The position numbers were made by a program, and so were the translations under genes. A DNA stretch of 33,306 nt, from NCBI GenBank assembly GCA_009377495.1, contig WHTZ01000070.1, forward strand, positions 1-33,306. Reading direction: 5' to 3'. Below the pieces are notes generated by a model. The model was not told where the DNA came from. It worked only from the letters and a program-made list of their open reading frames with translations, and did not search any database. Every line of letters starts with the position of its first letter. Position 1 is the first letter of the stretch. Source of the stretch: Luteitalea sp. Its GTDB lineage: Bacteria > Acidobacteriota > Vicinamibacteria > Vicinamibacterales > Vicinamibacteraceae. Shown here one piece after another: positions 8,801 to 15,244 of the stretch.

Positions 8801-10096
8801 CGCCACGAGCACCGCGGCGTAGCCGGCTCCGTGCCGCGTCGTCACGATAATCTCGTCGTCGCTCGCCATGTAGACCATGAGATCGATGATCTGCTTGAGG
8901 TCGGCGGTCGTCGCATAGAACAGCTCGCGCTTGGGAAAATGATTGAAGATGGCGCGTGTCTCGCGGAACGCGTGCGAGTTGGGGCGAGCTCCCAAGAGCG
9001 CCAGCAGCGTCGCAAGCTTCTCCTTCAACATCGGGATGTCTTGCGCGCGCTCGGCGAGCGCTCCCTTGGCCAGGCGTCCGAGCAGCACGGTGGCCGCCAC
9101 GAGCTGGCCATTCGGTCCCCACTCCCGGATCACGACGTCGTCAATGGGCTCGAGGTGGTGAATCGCATAGGCGCGAACCGAGTAGTCGATGTCGACGACG
9201 CGGTCGTCACCGTCCTGGGGGAGAAGGGTCGCCTGCGCCTGTTCGATCAGGCCGGGGAAGACCACGGGCAGCAGTGCGGGATCCTTGAACGCGCCGAGCG
9301 CAGTTTCCTGATCGGCGTGCGGTTGCCCATCCTCGCCCACGTGGTACCGCAGCAGGCCGAACAGGACGTAATTCTCGTCGAGCAGCCAATCGATGAAGGT
9401 GCGCGCGCCCTCGAGCTCCTGCGTGTCACGGTGCCGACTCGTCAACCGCGGCGTCAGCTCACGGAGGGTTCGCTTCATGTCGGGAAAGTCTTCGACGGCG
9501 AGGAAGACGCTCTTGAGCAGCGAACACACTTGATGCTGGATGTGGTGAAGCTTCTCCTTCTTCTCGACCCGCTCGATGCGGAACTCACAGAGCAGCTCAC
9601 GCGAGCCATCGTCGTTCGCGTCGCCAATCCGCACGATGCGCTCCCACTGGCGGTGCACCGTGAACATCGGGTGGATGGTCGAGAAGACACGCAGGCCCTT
9701 GCGTTGGAAGTAGTTCTTGAGGCTTTCGAAAAGAAACGGGGCGTCTGGAATGTGAACGTCGACAACCGTGGTATCGTGCGGCCCGCCGTCGACGTCGCCC
9801 ATCCGCACGGCGTCTGCCTCGGCCGGATTGCGCACCATCACATGAATGCCGGGAAGCCCGCGATAGAGCTGTGTCTCGGGCGGGATCGTACGAGCGACGA
9901 ACGTGAAGTAGTGCTGCAACCGGGCCGCTAACGCCGGCGCTGGTAAGCGCAGTGCCAGGAGGTCCGGCATCTCGGCAAAGACAATCGGCGAGAAGTCGCA
10001 CAGCAAGTCCCGGTCGTCTGCAGACGCCTCGCGGCGGAGGATGTCAAGGACCTCGCGCAGGATCACGGCTCGTCGCTGGGGGTCGCCGGTAATCAT
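5810..10096 (-). CDS. gdhB: NAD-specific glutamate dehydrogenase, large (180-kDa class)
   Basis: The product is 1428 residues, somewhat shorter than the roughly 1600 of the best-known members (PF05088, Bac_GDH). The enzyme oxidatively deaminates glutamate to 2-oxoglutarate and ammonium with NAD+, in the cytoplasm. Residues 1 to about 700 form the long N-terminal regulatory/ACT-like region (VFSTIHPMFTVHR, FIDWLLDENYVLFG). The catalytic core follows: GGRVARGGIRWSDRYDDF (about 800), MKTQMVKNSIIVPVGSKGGF (about 825), DKGTAHLSDPAND (about 907), FWLGDAFASGGSHGYDHKK and the dinucleotide-site region GIGDMSGDVFGNAMRLS (about 975). NGGIGTYIK and LGEGGNVGVTQKGR complete the family pattern. It starts at ATG 10096, with AAGG 7 nt upstream. 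A long hairpin separates it from pntB upstream on the same strand. The role is probably catabolic use of glutamate, and of proline through the same pool. Confidence 0.96.
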   Translation of the reverse strand: MITGDPQRRAVILREVLDILRREASADDRDLLCDFSPIVFAEMPDLLALRLPAPALAARLQHYFTFVARTIPPETQLYRGLPGIHVMVRNPAEADAVRMGDVDGGPHDTTVVDVHIPDAPFLFESLKNYFQRKGLRVFSTIHPMFTVHRQWERIVRIGDANDDGSRELLCEFRIERVEKKEKLHHIQHQVCSLLKSVFLAVEDFPDMKRTLRELTPRLTSRHRDTQELEGARTFIDWLLDENYVLFGLLRYHVGEDGQPHADQETALGAFKDPALLPVVFPGLIEQAQATLLPQDGDDRVVDIDYSVRAYAIHHLEPIDDVVIREWGPNGQLVAATVLLGRLAKGALAERAQDIPMLKEKLATLLALLGARPNSHAFRETRAIFNHFPKRELFYATTADLKQIIDLMVYMASDDEIIVTTRHGAGYAAVLVAFSDLRYSHKTEEDLKVALADRFGPISFNTWADCGNNVVLVFYFEAATLEHSLDADTARAIAAQTITSWEDQVAHEMDRAFGPLEGRHLFLKYVRTESRSGIYRETAQPWEVPEDVRRLESLEARLEMSVLRESSHRVCLKLFSPTALGLTETLRTLQHLGLTVVEELVIPLVLPEGRKGFMERLKIEATPKIASAVVDEEDRLLDALRAIHEARATDCPLNGLILLEGLGWRQVEVLRTLRNHLLQIRPHYNADTINGVLLRNSAVAVALLREFAARFDPTLRSQREDAMEEREADVHRALSKVASLRDDEILRAFHNLIRATVRTNVYQTPERPVIAIKVESTRVEGMPWPRPLCEIYVHSPLLEGIHLRGGRVARGGIRWSDRYDDFRTEVLGLMKTQMVKNSIIVPVGSKGGFVLKGTVPARPALDAYVVNRYRQFISGLLDITDNIVDGDVMHPPDVVRHDDDDPYLVVAADKGTAHLSDPANDVSAQYGFWLGDAFASGGSHGYDHKKEGITARGAWECITHHFRILGHDIQAQPFTCVGIGDMSGDVFGNAMRLSRAVRLVAAFNHRHIFIDPNPDPEKSFAERDRLFGLPRSTWMDYNTDLISEGGGVFDRSAKSIPIGPQMQALIGIETSEASGEEVIRHMLTAKVDLLYNGGIGTYIKASTEDDAEVGDRANDRVRVDGKDVQARVLGEGGNVGVTQKGRVEYWLRGGLCNTDAVDNSGGVDMSDHEVNIKILLDLLVRSGVIGSRDERHRMLEEMTDEVSELVLADNRHQAVAITLDGLRSAQRYEEFLDAIDHLVNLGVLNRENEDLPSRKELLASSARDRGLPRPIRAVLLGYTKIWAFTEILEASWIDTDAGLPLLEVYFPRRLRESFREYFPRHPLKREIVATVAANHVVNHVGVAFLPRVATTTGADVSQIVAAYLDADREIDADTARHQVLESGLSPEKEHAKLLEIEERIESHVLQKLKAAVGSDATPLAAVVGSSRRQ

Positions 10097-10100
10097 GAGT

Positions 10101-10122
10101 ACACCTTATTATCATTATAAGG
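10101..10122 (-). promoter_or_regulatory. Candidate -10 box within a short inverted repeat upstream of the glutamate dehydrogenase gene
   Basis: On the minus strand the sequence before the start codon reads CCTTATAATGATAATAAGG, an AT-rich island in GC-rich DNA. It contains TATAAT (10119-10114) and 6-bp inverted arms CCTTAT/ATAAGG. No good -35 box lies 16-18 nt upstream. It could be a promoter element, an operator or both; its proximal end also supplies the AAGG of the ribosome binding site. Confidence 0.35.
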
Positions 10123-10139
10123 AAACGAGATGTCAGTAC

Positions 10140-10246
10140 AGGAAAACGGGGACAGCGGGCGGAAAAGGGGACAGGCCCCTTTTTCGGAACTGACGCCGAC
10201 GAAAAAGGGGCCTGTCCCCTTTTCCGCCCGCTGTCCCCGTTTTCCT
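10140..10246. repeat. Hairpin repeat copy 1: 47-bp perfect inverted repeat (GGGGACAGGCCCC family)
   Basis: The left arm (10140-10186) and right arm (10200-10246) are exact reverse complements over 47 bases, with a 13-base loop (GAACTGACGCCGA). The core AAAAGGGGACAGGCCCCTTTTT is itself close to a palindrome, so the DNA can fold as one long hairpin or as two small ones. This copy also carries an outer unit with a second AAAACGGGGACAG-like motif. It begins 4 nt after the pntB stop codon, with pntB read on the minus strand. The GC stem followed by T runs on either strand would suit a bidirectional intrinsic terminator; this is inference. Confidence 0.9.
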
Positions 10247-10250
10247 CTGT

Positions 10251-11654
10251 CTACGCGGCCTCCTTGACGGCGGTTGCCAGTTCCGTGAGCGCCTTCTTCG
10301 CATCCTGGAACAGCATCAACGTGTTGTCAGCGGCGAAGAGTGGGTTGGGGATACCGGCGAATCCTGGGCTGAGGCTCCGCTTGACGACGACGACGGTGCG
10401 CGCCTTGTCCACGTCGAGGATGGGCATGCCGGCTATGGGGCTCTTGGGATCGGTCCGGGCGAGCGGGTTGACGACGTCGTTCGCACCGACCACGAGCACG
10501 ACATCGGTCTGCTCGAACGTCGGATTGATCTCGTCCATCTCCTTGAGCTTGTCGTAGGAGATGTCGGCTTCGGCGAGCAGCACGTTCATGTGTCCCGGCA
10601 TGCGGCCGGCCACAGGATGAATCGCGAACTCCACGTTGACGCCGCGTGCTTCGAGCAGCGCCACCAGATCGCGCACGGCGTGCTGGGCCTGCGACACGGC
10701 GAGGCCATAGCCTGGCACGATGACCACCCGGCGCGCGGCGTCGAACAGCATCGCGACTTCCTCCGCTGACGTCGATTTTACCCGGCCGCCGTACACGTCG
10801 TCTTCGCTCGCGGCGCTACCGGCCGCGATCGCGCCGGTCAGCACATTGGCGAGCGAGCGGTTCATCGCGCGGCACATGATCTGCGTGAGGATGAAGCCCG
10901 AGGCGCCCACCAGCGTGCCCGCGATGATGAGAACGTTGTTGTTCAGCACGAAGCCGGTCGCAGCGCCCGCAAGGCCCGAATAGGAGTTGAGCAGCGCGAC
11001 GGCGACTGGCATGTCGGCACCCCCGATGGGAAGGGTGACCGTCACCCCGAGCACGGACGCGACGCCAACGAGCGCAACGTAGGCCCACGTGGCTTGCGGA
11101 TCGCGCACGATGACACTGCCCAGCACCAGGGCGACCGCGAGCAGCACCATGCTCGTGATCTGTCCGCCGGGAACCTGGACGGGCCGTCCCGGCAGGAGCC
11201 ATTCCTGCAGCTTGTCGAACGCGACGAGGCTTCCCCAGAAGGTCACGGCGCCGATGATGGCCGAGGCGACTGTTGCAGACGCGATCCGCGCCGTGACCAA
11301 CGCTGGGTCCGTGTCGAGGAACGCGGCGCCCGCGACGAGCACGGAGGCCCCACCGCCGAAGCCGTTGAGCAACGCCACCATCTGGGGCATGGCTGTCATC
11401 TGCACCTTGAGCGCCAGCGTCGCGCCGGTCGTCGCGCCGACGATGAGGCCGACGCCGAGCAGCATCCAGCTCTGTGGCTCCGCGGTGAGAATCTCCCGAT
11501 CGAGCAGCGTGACGATGATCGCGACGAGCATGCCGAGCGCGCCAAGCCGGTTGCCGCGCACGGCGGTCCGCGGGTGGGTCAGCCCCTTGATGCCGACAAT
11601 GAAGAGCCCCGAGGCAACGAGATAGCCGAGATCGATGAGAGAGCGATCGGGCAC
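10251..11654 (-). CDS. pntB: NAD(P) transhydrogenase subunit beta (proton-translocating)
   Basis: The GTG at 11654 lies 4 nt after the pntAB stop, with AGGA about 9 nt upstream. A longer upstream frame is rejected because it overlaps pntAB and gives non-family sequence. The product is 467 residues, normal for PntB. Residues 1 to about 270 are membrane helices of domain II (DLGYLVASGLFIVGIKGL, MVALLNGFGGGASVLVAGA, GGADMPVAVALLNSYSGLAG). Residues about 290-467 are the NADP-binding domain III: VIVPGYGLAVSQAQHAV, HPVAGRMPGHMNVLLAEA and VVGANDVVNPLA. With the alpha subunits it couples hydride transfer between NADH and NADP+ to proton flow across the cytoplasmic membrane. A perfect 47-bp hairpin starts 4 nt after the stop codon. 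Confidence 0.96.
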   Translation of the reverse strand: MPDRSLIDLGYLVASGLFIVGIKGLTHPRTAVRGNRLGALGMLVAIIVTLLDREILTAEPQSWMLLGVGLIVGATTGATLALKVQMTAMPQMVALLNGFGGGASVLVAGAAFLDTDPALVTARIASATVASAIIGAVTFWGSLVAFDKLQEWLLPGRPVQVPGGQITSMVLLAVALVLGSVIVRDPQATWAYVALVGVASVLGVTVTLPIGGADMPVAVALLNSYSGLAGAATGFVLNNNVLIIAGTLVGASGFILTQIMCRAMNRSLANVLTGAIAAGSAASEDDVYGGRVKSTSAEEVAMLFDAARRVVIVPGYGLAVSQAQHAVRDLVALLEARGVNVEFAIHPVAGRMPGHMNVLLAEADISYDKLKEMDEINPTFEQTDVVLVVGANDVVNPLARTDPKSPIAGMPILDVDKARTVVVVKRSLSPGFAGIPNPLFAADNTLMLFQDAKKALTELATAVKEAA

Positions 11655-11658
11655 GACG

Positions 11659-11937
11659 TCAATCCTTTTTCTTGAACATCCCGAGCATGCGATGCGTGAC
11701 GAGGAATCCCCCGACCACGTTCGTTGTGGCGAACACGACCGCCACCAGCCCAAGGACCGTCGTCAAGGGGCTGGGTGTGGCGACCGAGATGAGCGCCCCG
11801 ACGATGGTGATGCCTGAGATAGCGTTGGCCCCCGACATCAGCGGTGTATGAAGCAGCGGAGGCACCTTCGAGATCAGCTCGAGCCCGAGGAACGCCGCTA
11901 GAACGAAGATCGTGAGAATTGGGAGAAACGAGTCCAT
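11659..11937 (-). CDS. pntAB: NAD(P) transhydrogenase subunit alpha part 2 (membrane part)
   Basis: The ATG at 11937 follows GGAGG with 5-nt spacing; an in-frame ATG six codons upstream has no such site. The 92-residue product matches the small membrane alpha subunit of three-gene transhydrogenases: FLPILTIFVLAAFLGLELIS, the conserved VPPLLHTPLMSGANAISGI, VVFATTNVVGGFLVTHRML and a lysine tail MFKKKD. It has three membrane helices and forms part of the proton channel with PntB. The expected partner, the NAD-binding alpha-1 subunit (PntAA), is absent here. The next gene upstream is on the opposite strand, so this is the first gene of the pntAB-pntB unit in this window. Confidence 0.93.
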   Translation of the reverse strand: MDSFLPILTIFVLAAFLGLELISKVPPLLHTPLMSGANAISGITIVGALISVATPSPLTTVLGLVAVVFATTNVVGGFLVTHRMLGMFKKKD

Positions 11938-12036
11938 CAGCACCTCCACGTGCAACTATACTGTCGCGAGGCTGGATTCCGATCGACGAGGCACTGAAGG
12001 GGCGCACGGTTGGTGTGAACCGACCCGAGGGGACGA

Positions 12037-13326
12037 GTGGACTACGACGTGGCGGTGGTGGGTGGCGGGCCAGCCGGGTCGAGTGCCGCCACGATGTTGG
12101 CGCGCGCGGGCCACAGGGTCGGTCTGTTCGAGCGGGACACGTTTCCCCGATTCCACATTGGCGAGTCGCTGCTTGCCTCGACCAACGAGGCGCTGGATGC
12201 CATGGGCGCGGCAGCGAAGATACGCGCCATGCACTTCCCGGAGAAGTGGGGCGCGATCTTCGCGACCGCCGACGGACGGTTCGAGTCGTACATCGGCTTT
12301 TCGACGTCGGGTGAGGTGCCGCAGCCGCAGACGTGGCAAGTCGAGCGCGCAAAGTTCGACCAGGTCCTCCTCGAGCACGCCGCTTCCTGCGGCGTGGTCG
12401 TGCATCAGCCGCAACGCGTCATCGACGCACGCCTCGACGCGGAGGGCGTCCTGCTGGGCCTTGCACACGAAGGCGCTGCCTCTCGCCGCGTACGCGCGCG
12501 GGCAATCGTTGACGCGTCGGGGCGCTGGGGCTTGCTCGCGCGGAAGCTCAACCTCCGTGTTCCAGAGCCTCGGCTGGCGAACATCGCCATCTTCTCGCAC
12601 TTCTCCGGCGTTGCCCGCCCCTCTGGGCCCCGCCCCACCGACATCCGCATCATCGCGCGTGAAGACCTCGGCTGGTTTTGGGTGATACCGATCGACGCGT
12701 CCCTCACGAGCGTCGGTGTCGTGCTGCGCCGTGACGTGTTCGATCAGTTGCCGCGCCTGAGTCACGAGGACCACCTCGAGCGTGCAATTGCAGAAACGCC
12801 GGCGATCCGCCCCCTGATGGCAGGCGCGCGGCGCGAGTGGGCCGTGCGCGTCGAGAAGGACTTCTCGTACGGTGCACGGCAGTATGCGGGCGATCGCTGG
12901 CTGCTGGTCGGTGATGCGGGGTCGTTTCTCGATCCGGTCTTTTCCACGGGTGTGGCCATTGCGCTGGAGTCTGGCGTCGAGGCAGGACGTATGCTCGATG
13001 GTGCCCTGCGCGACGGCGATGTCTCGGCGCGACGCTTCGCGACGTTCAATCGTGTCCAGCGCGCCCGCTACGTCGCCTTCCGCCGCTTTGTTACCGGGTT
13101 CTACACGCGGCCGTTCCGAGACGTCTTCTATAATCCGGACCCGCCGCCACGGCTCCTGAGCGCCGTCGTGACGCTGCTCGCTGGCTACTGGAAGCCGTCC
13201 CTCGCGACAACTCTTCGCCTCGAATACTTCTATCTGCTGACGTGGCTACAGCGGCAGCTCAGGCTGCTGCCGGCCGTGCCCAGCGTGGGGACGGCAGGAG
13301 GTGGAGGGGCGGATGATACCGCATAG
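12037..13326 (+). CDS. FAD-dependent oxidoreductase of the flavin-halogenase superfamily
   Basis: The GTG start at 12037 has GAGGGG a few bases upstream. The product is 429 residues. The FAD-binding GGGPAGSSAA (residues 9-18) and the FERDTFPRFHIGESLL segment are typical of the halogenase/geranylgeranyl reductase-like flavoproteins. Marks associated with flavin-dependent halogenases are present. GWFWVIP fits the WxWxIP motif, FLDPVFSTG fits FxxPxxSxG, and Lys70 in FPEKWGAIF lies where the catalytic lysine is found in bacterial halogenases. A true halogenase would use FADH2, oxygen and halide to halogenate a small molecule or a carrier-bound substrate. A plain oxidoreductase role is also possible, since some non-halogenases share these motifs. 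It probably forms an operon with the deacylase downstream; a 93-bp repeat has been inserted between them at the stop codon. Confidence 0.8.
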   Translation: MDYDVAVVGGGPAGSSAATMLARAGHRVGLFERDTFPRFHIGESLLASTNEALDAMGAAAKIRAMHFPEKWGAIFATADGRFESYIGFSTSGEVPQPQTWQVERAKFDQVLLEHAASCGVVVHQPQRVIDARLDAEGVLLGLAHEGAASRRVRARAIVDASGRWGLLARKLNLRVPEPRLANIAIFSHFSGVARPSGPRPTDIRIIAREDLGWFWVIPIDASLTSVGVVLRRDVFDQLPRLSHEDHLERAIAETPAIRPLMAGARREWAVRVEKDFSYGARQYAGDRWLLVGDAGSFLDPVFSTGVAIALESGVEAGRMLDGALRDGDVSARRFATFNRVQRARYVAFRRFVTGFYTRPFRDVFYNPDPPPRLLSAVVTLLAGYWKPSLATTLRLEYFYLLTWLQRQLRLLPAVPSVGTAGGGGADDTA

Positions 13327-13421
13327 AACCCTTGAGAACCCGAAACTTGACTCACGGTGTCAAGTTTCAGGGTTCTCAAGTGAGCGTCGGGGAGCGCGGC
13401 CCTGGCCGCGGTCCGCTAGAA
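13324..13421 (+). repeat. 93-bp palindromic element, copy A, flanked by TAGAA direct repeats
   Basis: The copy runs from one TAGAA (13324-13328) to the next (13417-13421), exactly 93 bases apart. The first TAG is the stop codon of the flavoprotein gene. The 5' half folds into a strong hairpin: TTGAGAACCC plus GAAACTTGAC pairs with GTCAAGTTTC plus GGGTTCTCAA, with one bulged base. The 3' half (TGAGCGTCGGGGAGCGCGGC and on) contains a second GC stem around GCGGCC/GGCCGC. A copy of the same length lies at 28499-28596. Removing 93 bases would leave only 9 nt between the upstream stop and the downstream GTG. Confidence 0.88.
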
Positions 13422-13428
13422 TGTTGGC

Positions 13429-15069
13429 GTGAAACCTCGACGATACATACTTCAACTGGCCTTGTTGTTGGCGCTGGGCGCGGCGCTTCAACTCACACGC
13501 GTTGTCGTGCGAGGATCCGAGGCGCCCGCACAGGTGAAGAAGGTCTCTTCTGTCGACGTGCTGATCCGCGGCGGTCTCGTCGTTGATGGCTCGGGGCAGA
13601 CACCCTTTACGGCTGACGTCGCCATTGACGATGGGCGGATTGCGCAAGTCGGGCGGCTCGGCGAGGTGGCGGCGGAGACGATCATCGACGCGCGTGGTCT
13701 CGTGGTGGCACCCGGCTTCATCGATGTGCACACTCACGCCGACCGCGTGGCTCGGACGCCGGACGCGCAGAACTTCACGCGTATGGGCGTCACCACCATC
13801 GTCGCGGGCAACTGCGGCTCGTCGGCCGTGGACGTGGGCGAGGCGCTTCGCGAGATCGAGCGTACACGAGTAGGCCTGAACGTCGCGACGCTCGTAGGCC
13901 ACAACAGCGTGCGCGCAGCGGTGATGGGCCGGGCCCGGCGGGCGCCCAGCGATGGAGAGCTGCAGCGCATGCGTGCGATCGTCGCCCAGGCCATGCGCGA
14001 CGGCGCCGTGGGCTTCTCGACCGGGCTCGAATACGTGCCGGGGACCTATGCCGAGACGCCCGAGATCGTGTCGCTTGCGGCAGAGGCGTGCAGCTCGGGG
14101 GGCCTCTACGCGACCCACATGCGCAATGAGGGCACCGAGGTCGAGCGCGCGGTCGCAGAAGCCATCGAGGTGGGCCGCAAGGCGAGCTGTCGGGTCGAGA
14201 TCTCGCATCTCAAGATCGACAGCCCGAGCCGTTGGGGCCGCAGCACGCAGGTCTTGCAGGCTATTCGCGACGCGCAACGAGATGGTGTGGACGTGCGCGC
14301 TGATCAGTATGCCTACGGTGCGTCGAGCTCGTCGCTCGGCATCCGCTTTCCCTCGTGGTCGCTCGAGGGTGGACCGAAGACGATCGAGGGACGGCTGGCA
14401 GACGAGGAGACCTGGGGCCGCATCGAGCGGGAGATACGCGCCACGCTCACGGAACGTGGCTTCGAGGATCTGTCATTTGCCATCGTCGCCTCGCACAAGG
14501 CCGACCCGTCGCTGAACGGCCGATCGATCGCGGAGATTGCCGAGCAGCGCCATGGCTCGCAAGGCCTCGACCATCAGCTCGAGGTGGCGCGCGCCCTCAT
14601 GCGGGCGGGCGGCGCGCAGATGGTCTATCACGTGATGTCGGAGGAGGACGTGCGTCGGATCATGCGTGACCCATCAGTGGCCGTGGCCTCTGATGCCAGT
14701 GTGCTCGAGCTGGGTGACGGCGTCCCCCACCCGCGCGGGTACGGCAACACCGCCCGCGTCCTCGCGCGCTACGTCCGCGAGACAGGCACCCTCCCTCTGG
14801 AAGAGGCTGTACGAAAGATGAGTTCGTTGCCGGCGTCACATTTCGGGTTTCGAGACCGTGGCTTGATCGAGGCGGGTGCGCTGGCCGATCTCGTCCTGTT
14901 CGATCCCGAGCGCGTCGACGCGCCCTCCACCTTCGAAGAGCCACACGCCTACGCGACAGGCATCCCACATGTTCTCGTCAACGGCGTATTCGTCATCCGT
15001 GACGGCGAGCCGACGGGCGAGAAGCCGGGGCGGGTGTTGAAGGGTGGGGGCGAGACGGTGACAAGGTGA
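13429..15069 (+). CDS. N-acyl-D-amino-acid deacylase family amidohydrolase, exported or membrane-anchored
   Basis: The GTG start at 13429 begins 546 residues. Residues 1-35 form a signal peptide or anchor (YILQLALLLALGAALQLTRV). The amidohydrolase fold follows: VLIRGGLVVDGSG, then the metal-binding HTHAD (about residue 101), the GNCG cysteine (about 129) typical of D-aminoacylases, THMRNEG (about 229), ISHLK (about 260) and the catalytic aspartate in SDAS (about 421). The C-terminal strand ends LVNGVFVIRDGEPTGEKPGR, usual for this family. These enzymes remove the acyl group from N-acyl-D-amino acids, or the N-terminal D-residue of some peptides. A secreted form may take part in recycling or scavenging D-amino acids. 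It directly follows the flavoprotein gene, with only the 93-bp repeat between. The function of the pair is not known. Confidence 0.9.
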   Translation: MKPRRYILQLALLLALGAALQLTRVVVRGSEAPAQVKKVSSVDVLIRGGLVVDGSGQTPFTADVAIDDGRIAQVGRLGEVAAETIIDARGLVVAPGFIDVHTHADRVARTPDAQNFTRMGVTTIVAGNCGSSAVDVGEALREIERTRVGLNVATLVGHNSVRAAVMGRARRAPSDGELQRMRAIVAQAMRDGAVGFSTGLEYVPGTYAETPEIVSLAAEACSSGGLYATHMRNEGTEVERAVAEAIEVGRKASCRVEISHLKIDSPSRWGRSTQVLQAIRDAQRDGVDVRADQYAYGASSSSLGIRFPSWSLEGGPKTIEGRLADEETWGRIEREIRATLTERGFEDLSFAIVASHKADPSLNGRSIAEIAEQRHGSQGLDHQLEVARALMRAGGAQMVYHVMSEEDVRRIMRDPSVAVASDASVLELGDGVPHPRGYGNTARVLARYVRETGTLPLEEAVRKMSSLPASHFGFRDRGLIEAGALADLVLFDPERVDAPSTFEEPHAYATGIPHVLVNGVFVIRDGEPTGEKPGRVLKGGGETVTR

Positions 15070-15244
15070 CAAGGTGCCTCGCCCTGTCACCGCGCCCAGC
15101 CCAGCTTGCGCGAAACACTGTGCAGGGGTAGGCTTCAGCCTCATTCGGCGCCGAAGCGCGTTCGAGTATGAGCGTCTGCCGCACTTGTGGCACGCCTTGG
15201 GTTAGGCCTTCCGTTTCTTGCGCTTGCAAATCAGGGAGGGTGTC

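Noticed and set aside
8540..9931. 463-codon open frame on the plus strand
   Set aside because: It lies wholly antisense to the glutamate dehydrogenase gene, which has clear family motifs; long antisense frames are expected in GC-rich coding DNA.
15058..15100. GTGACAAG tandem repeat with a distant CTGTCAC
   Set aside because: Two short units just at the deacylase stop; too little structure to call a terminator or operator.
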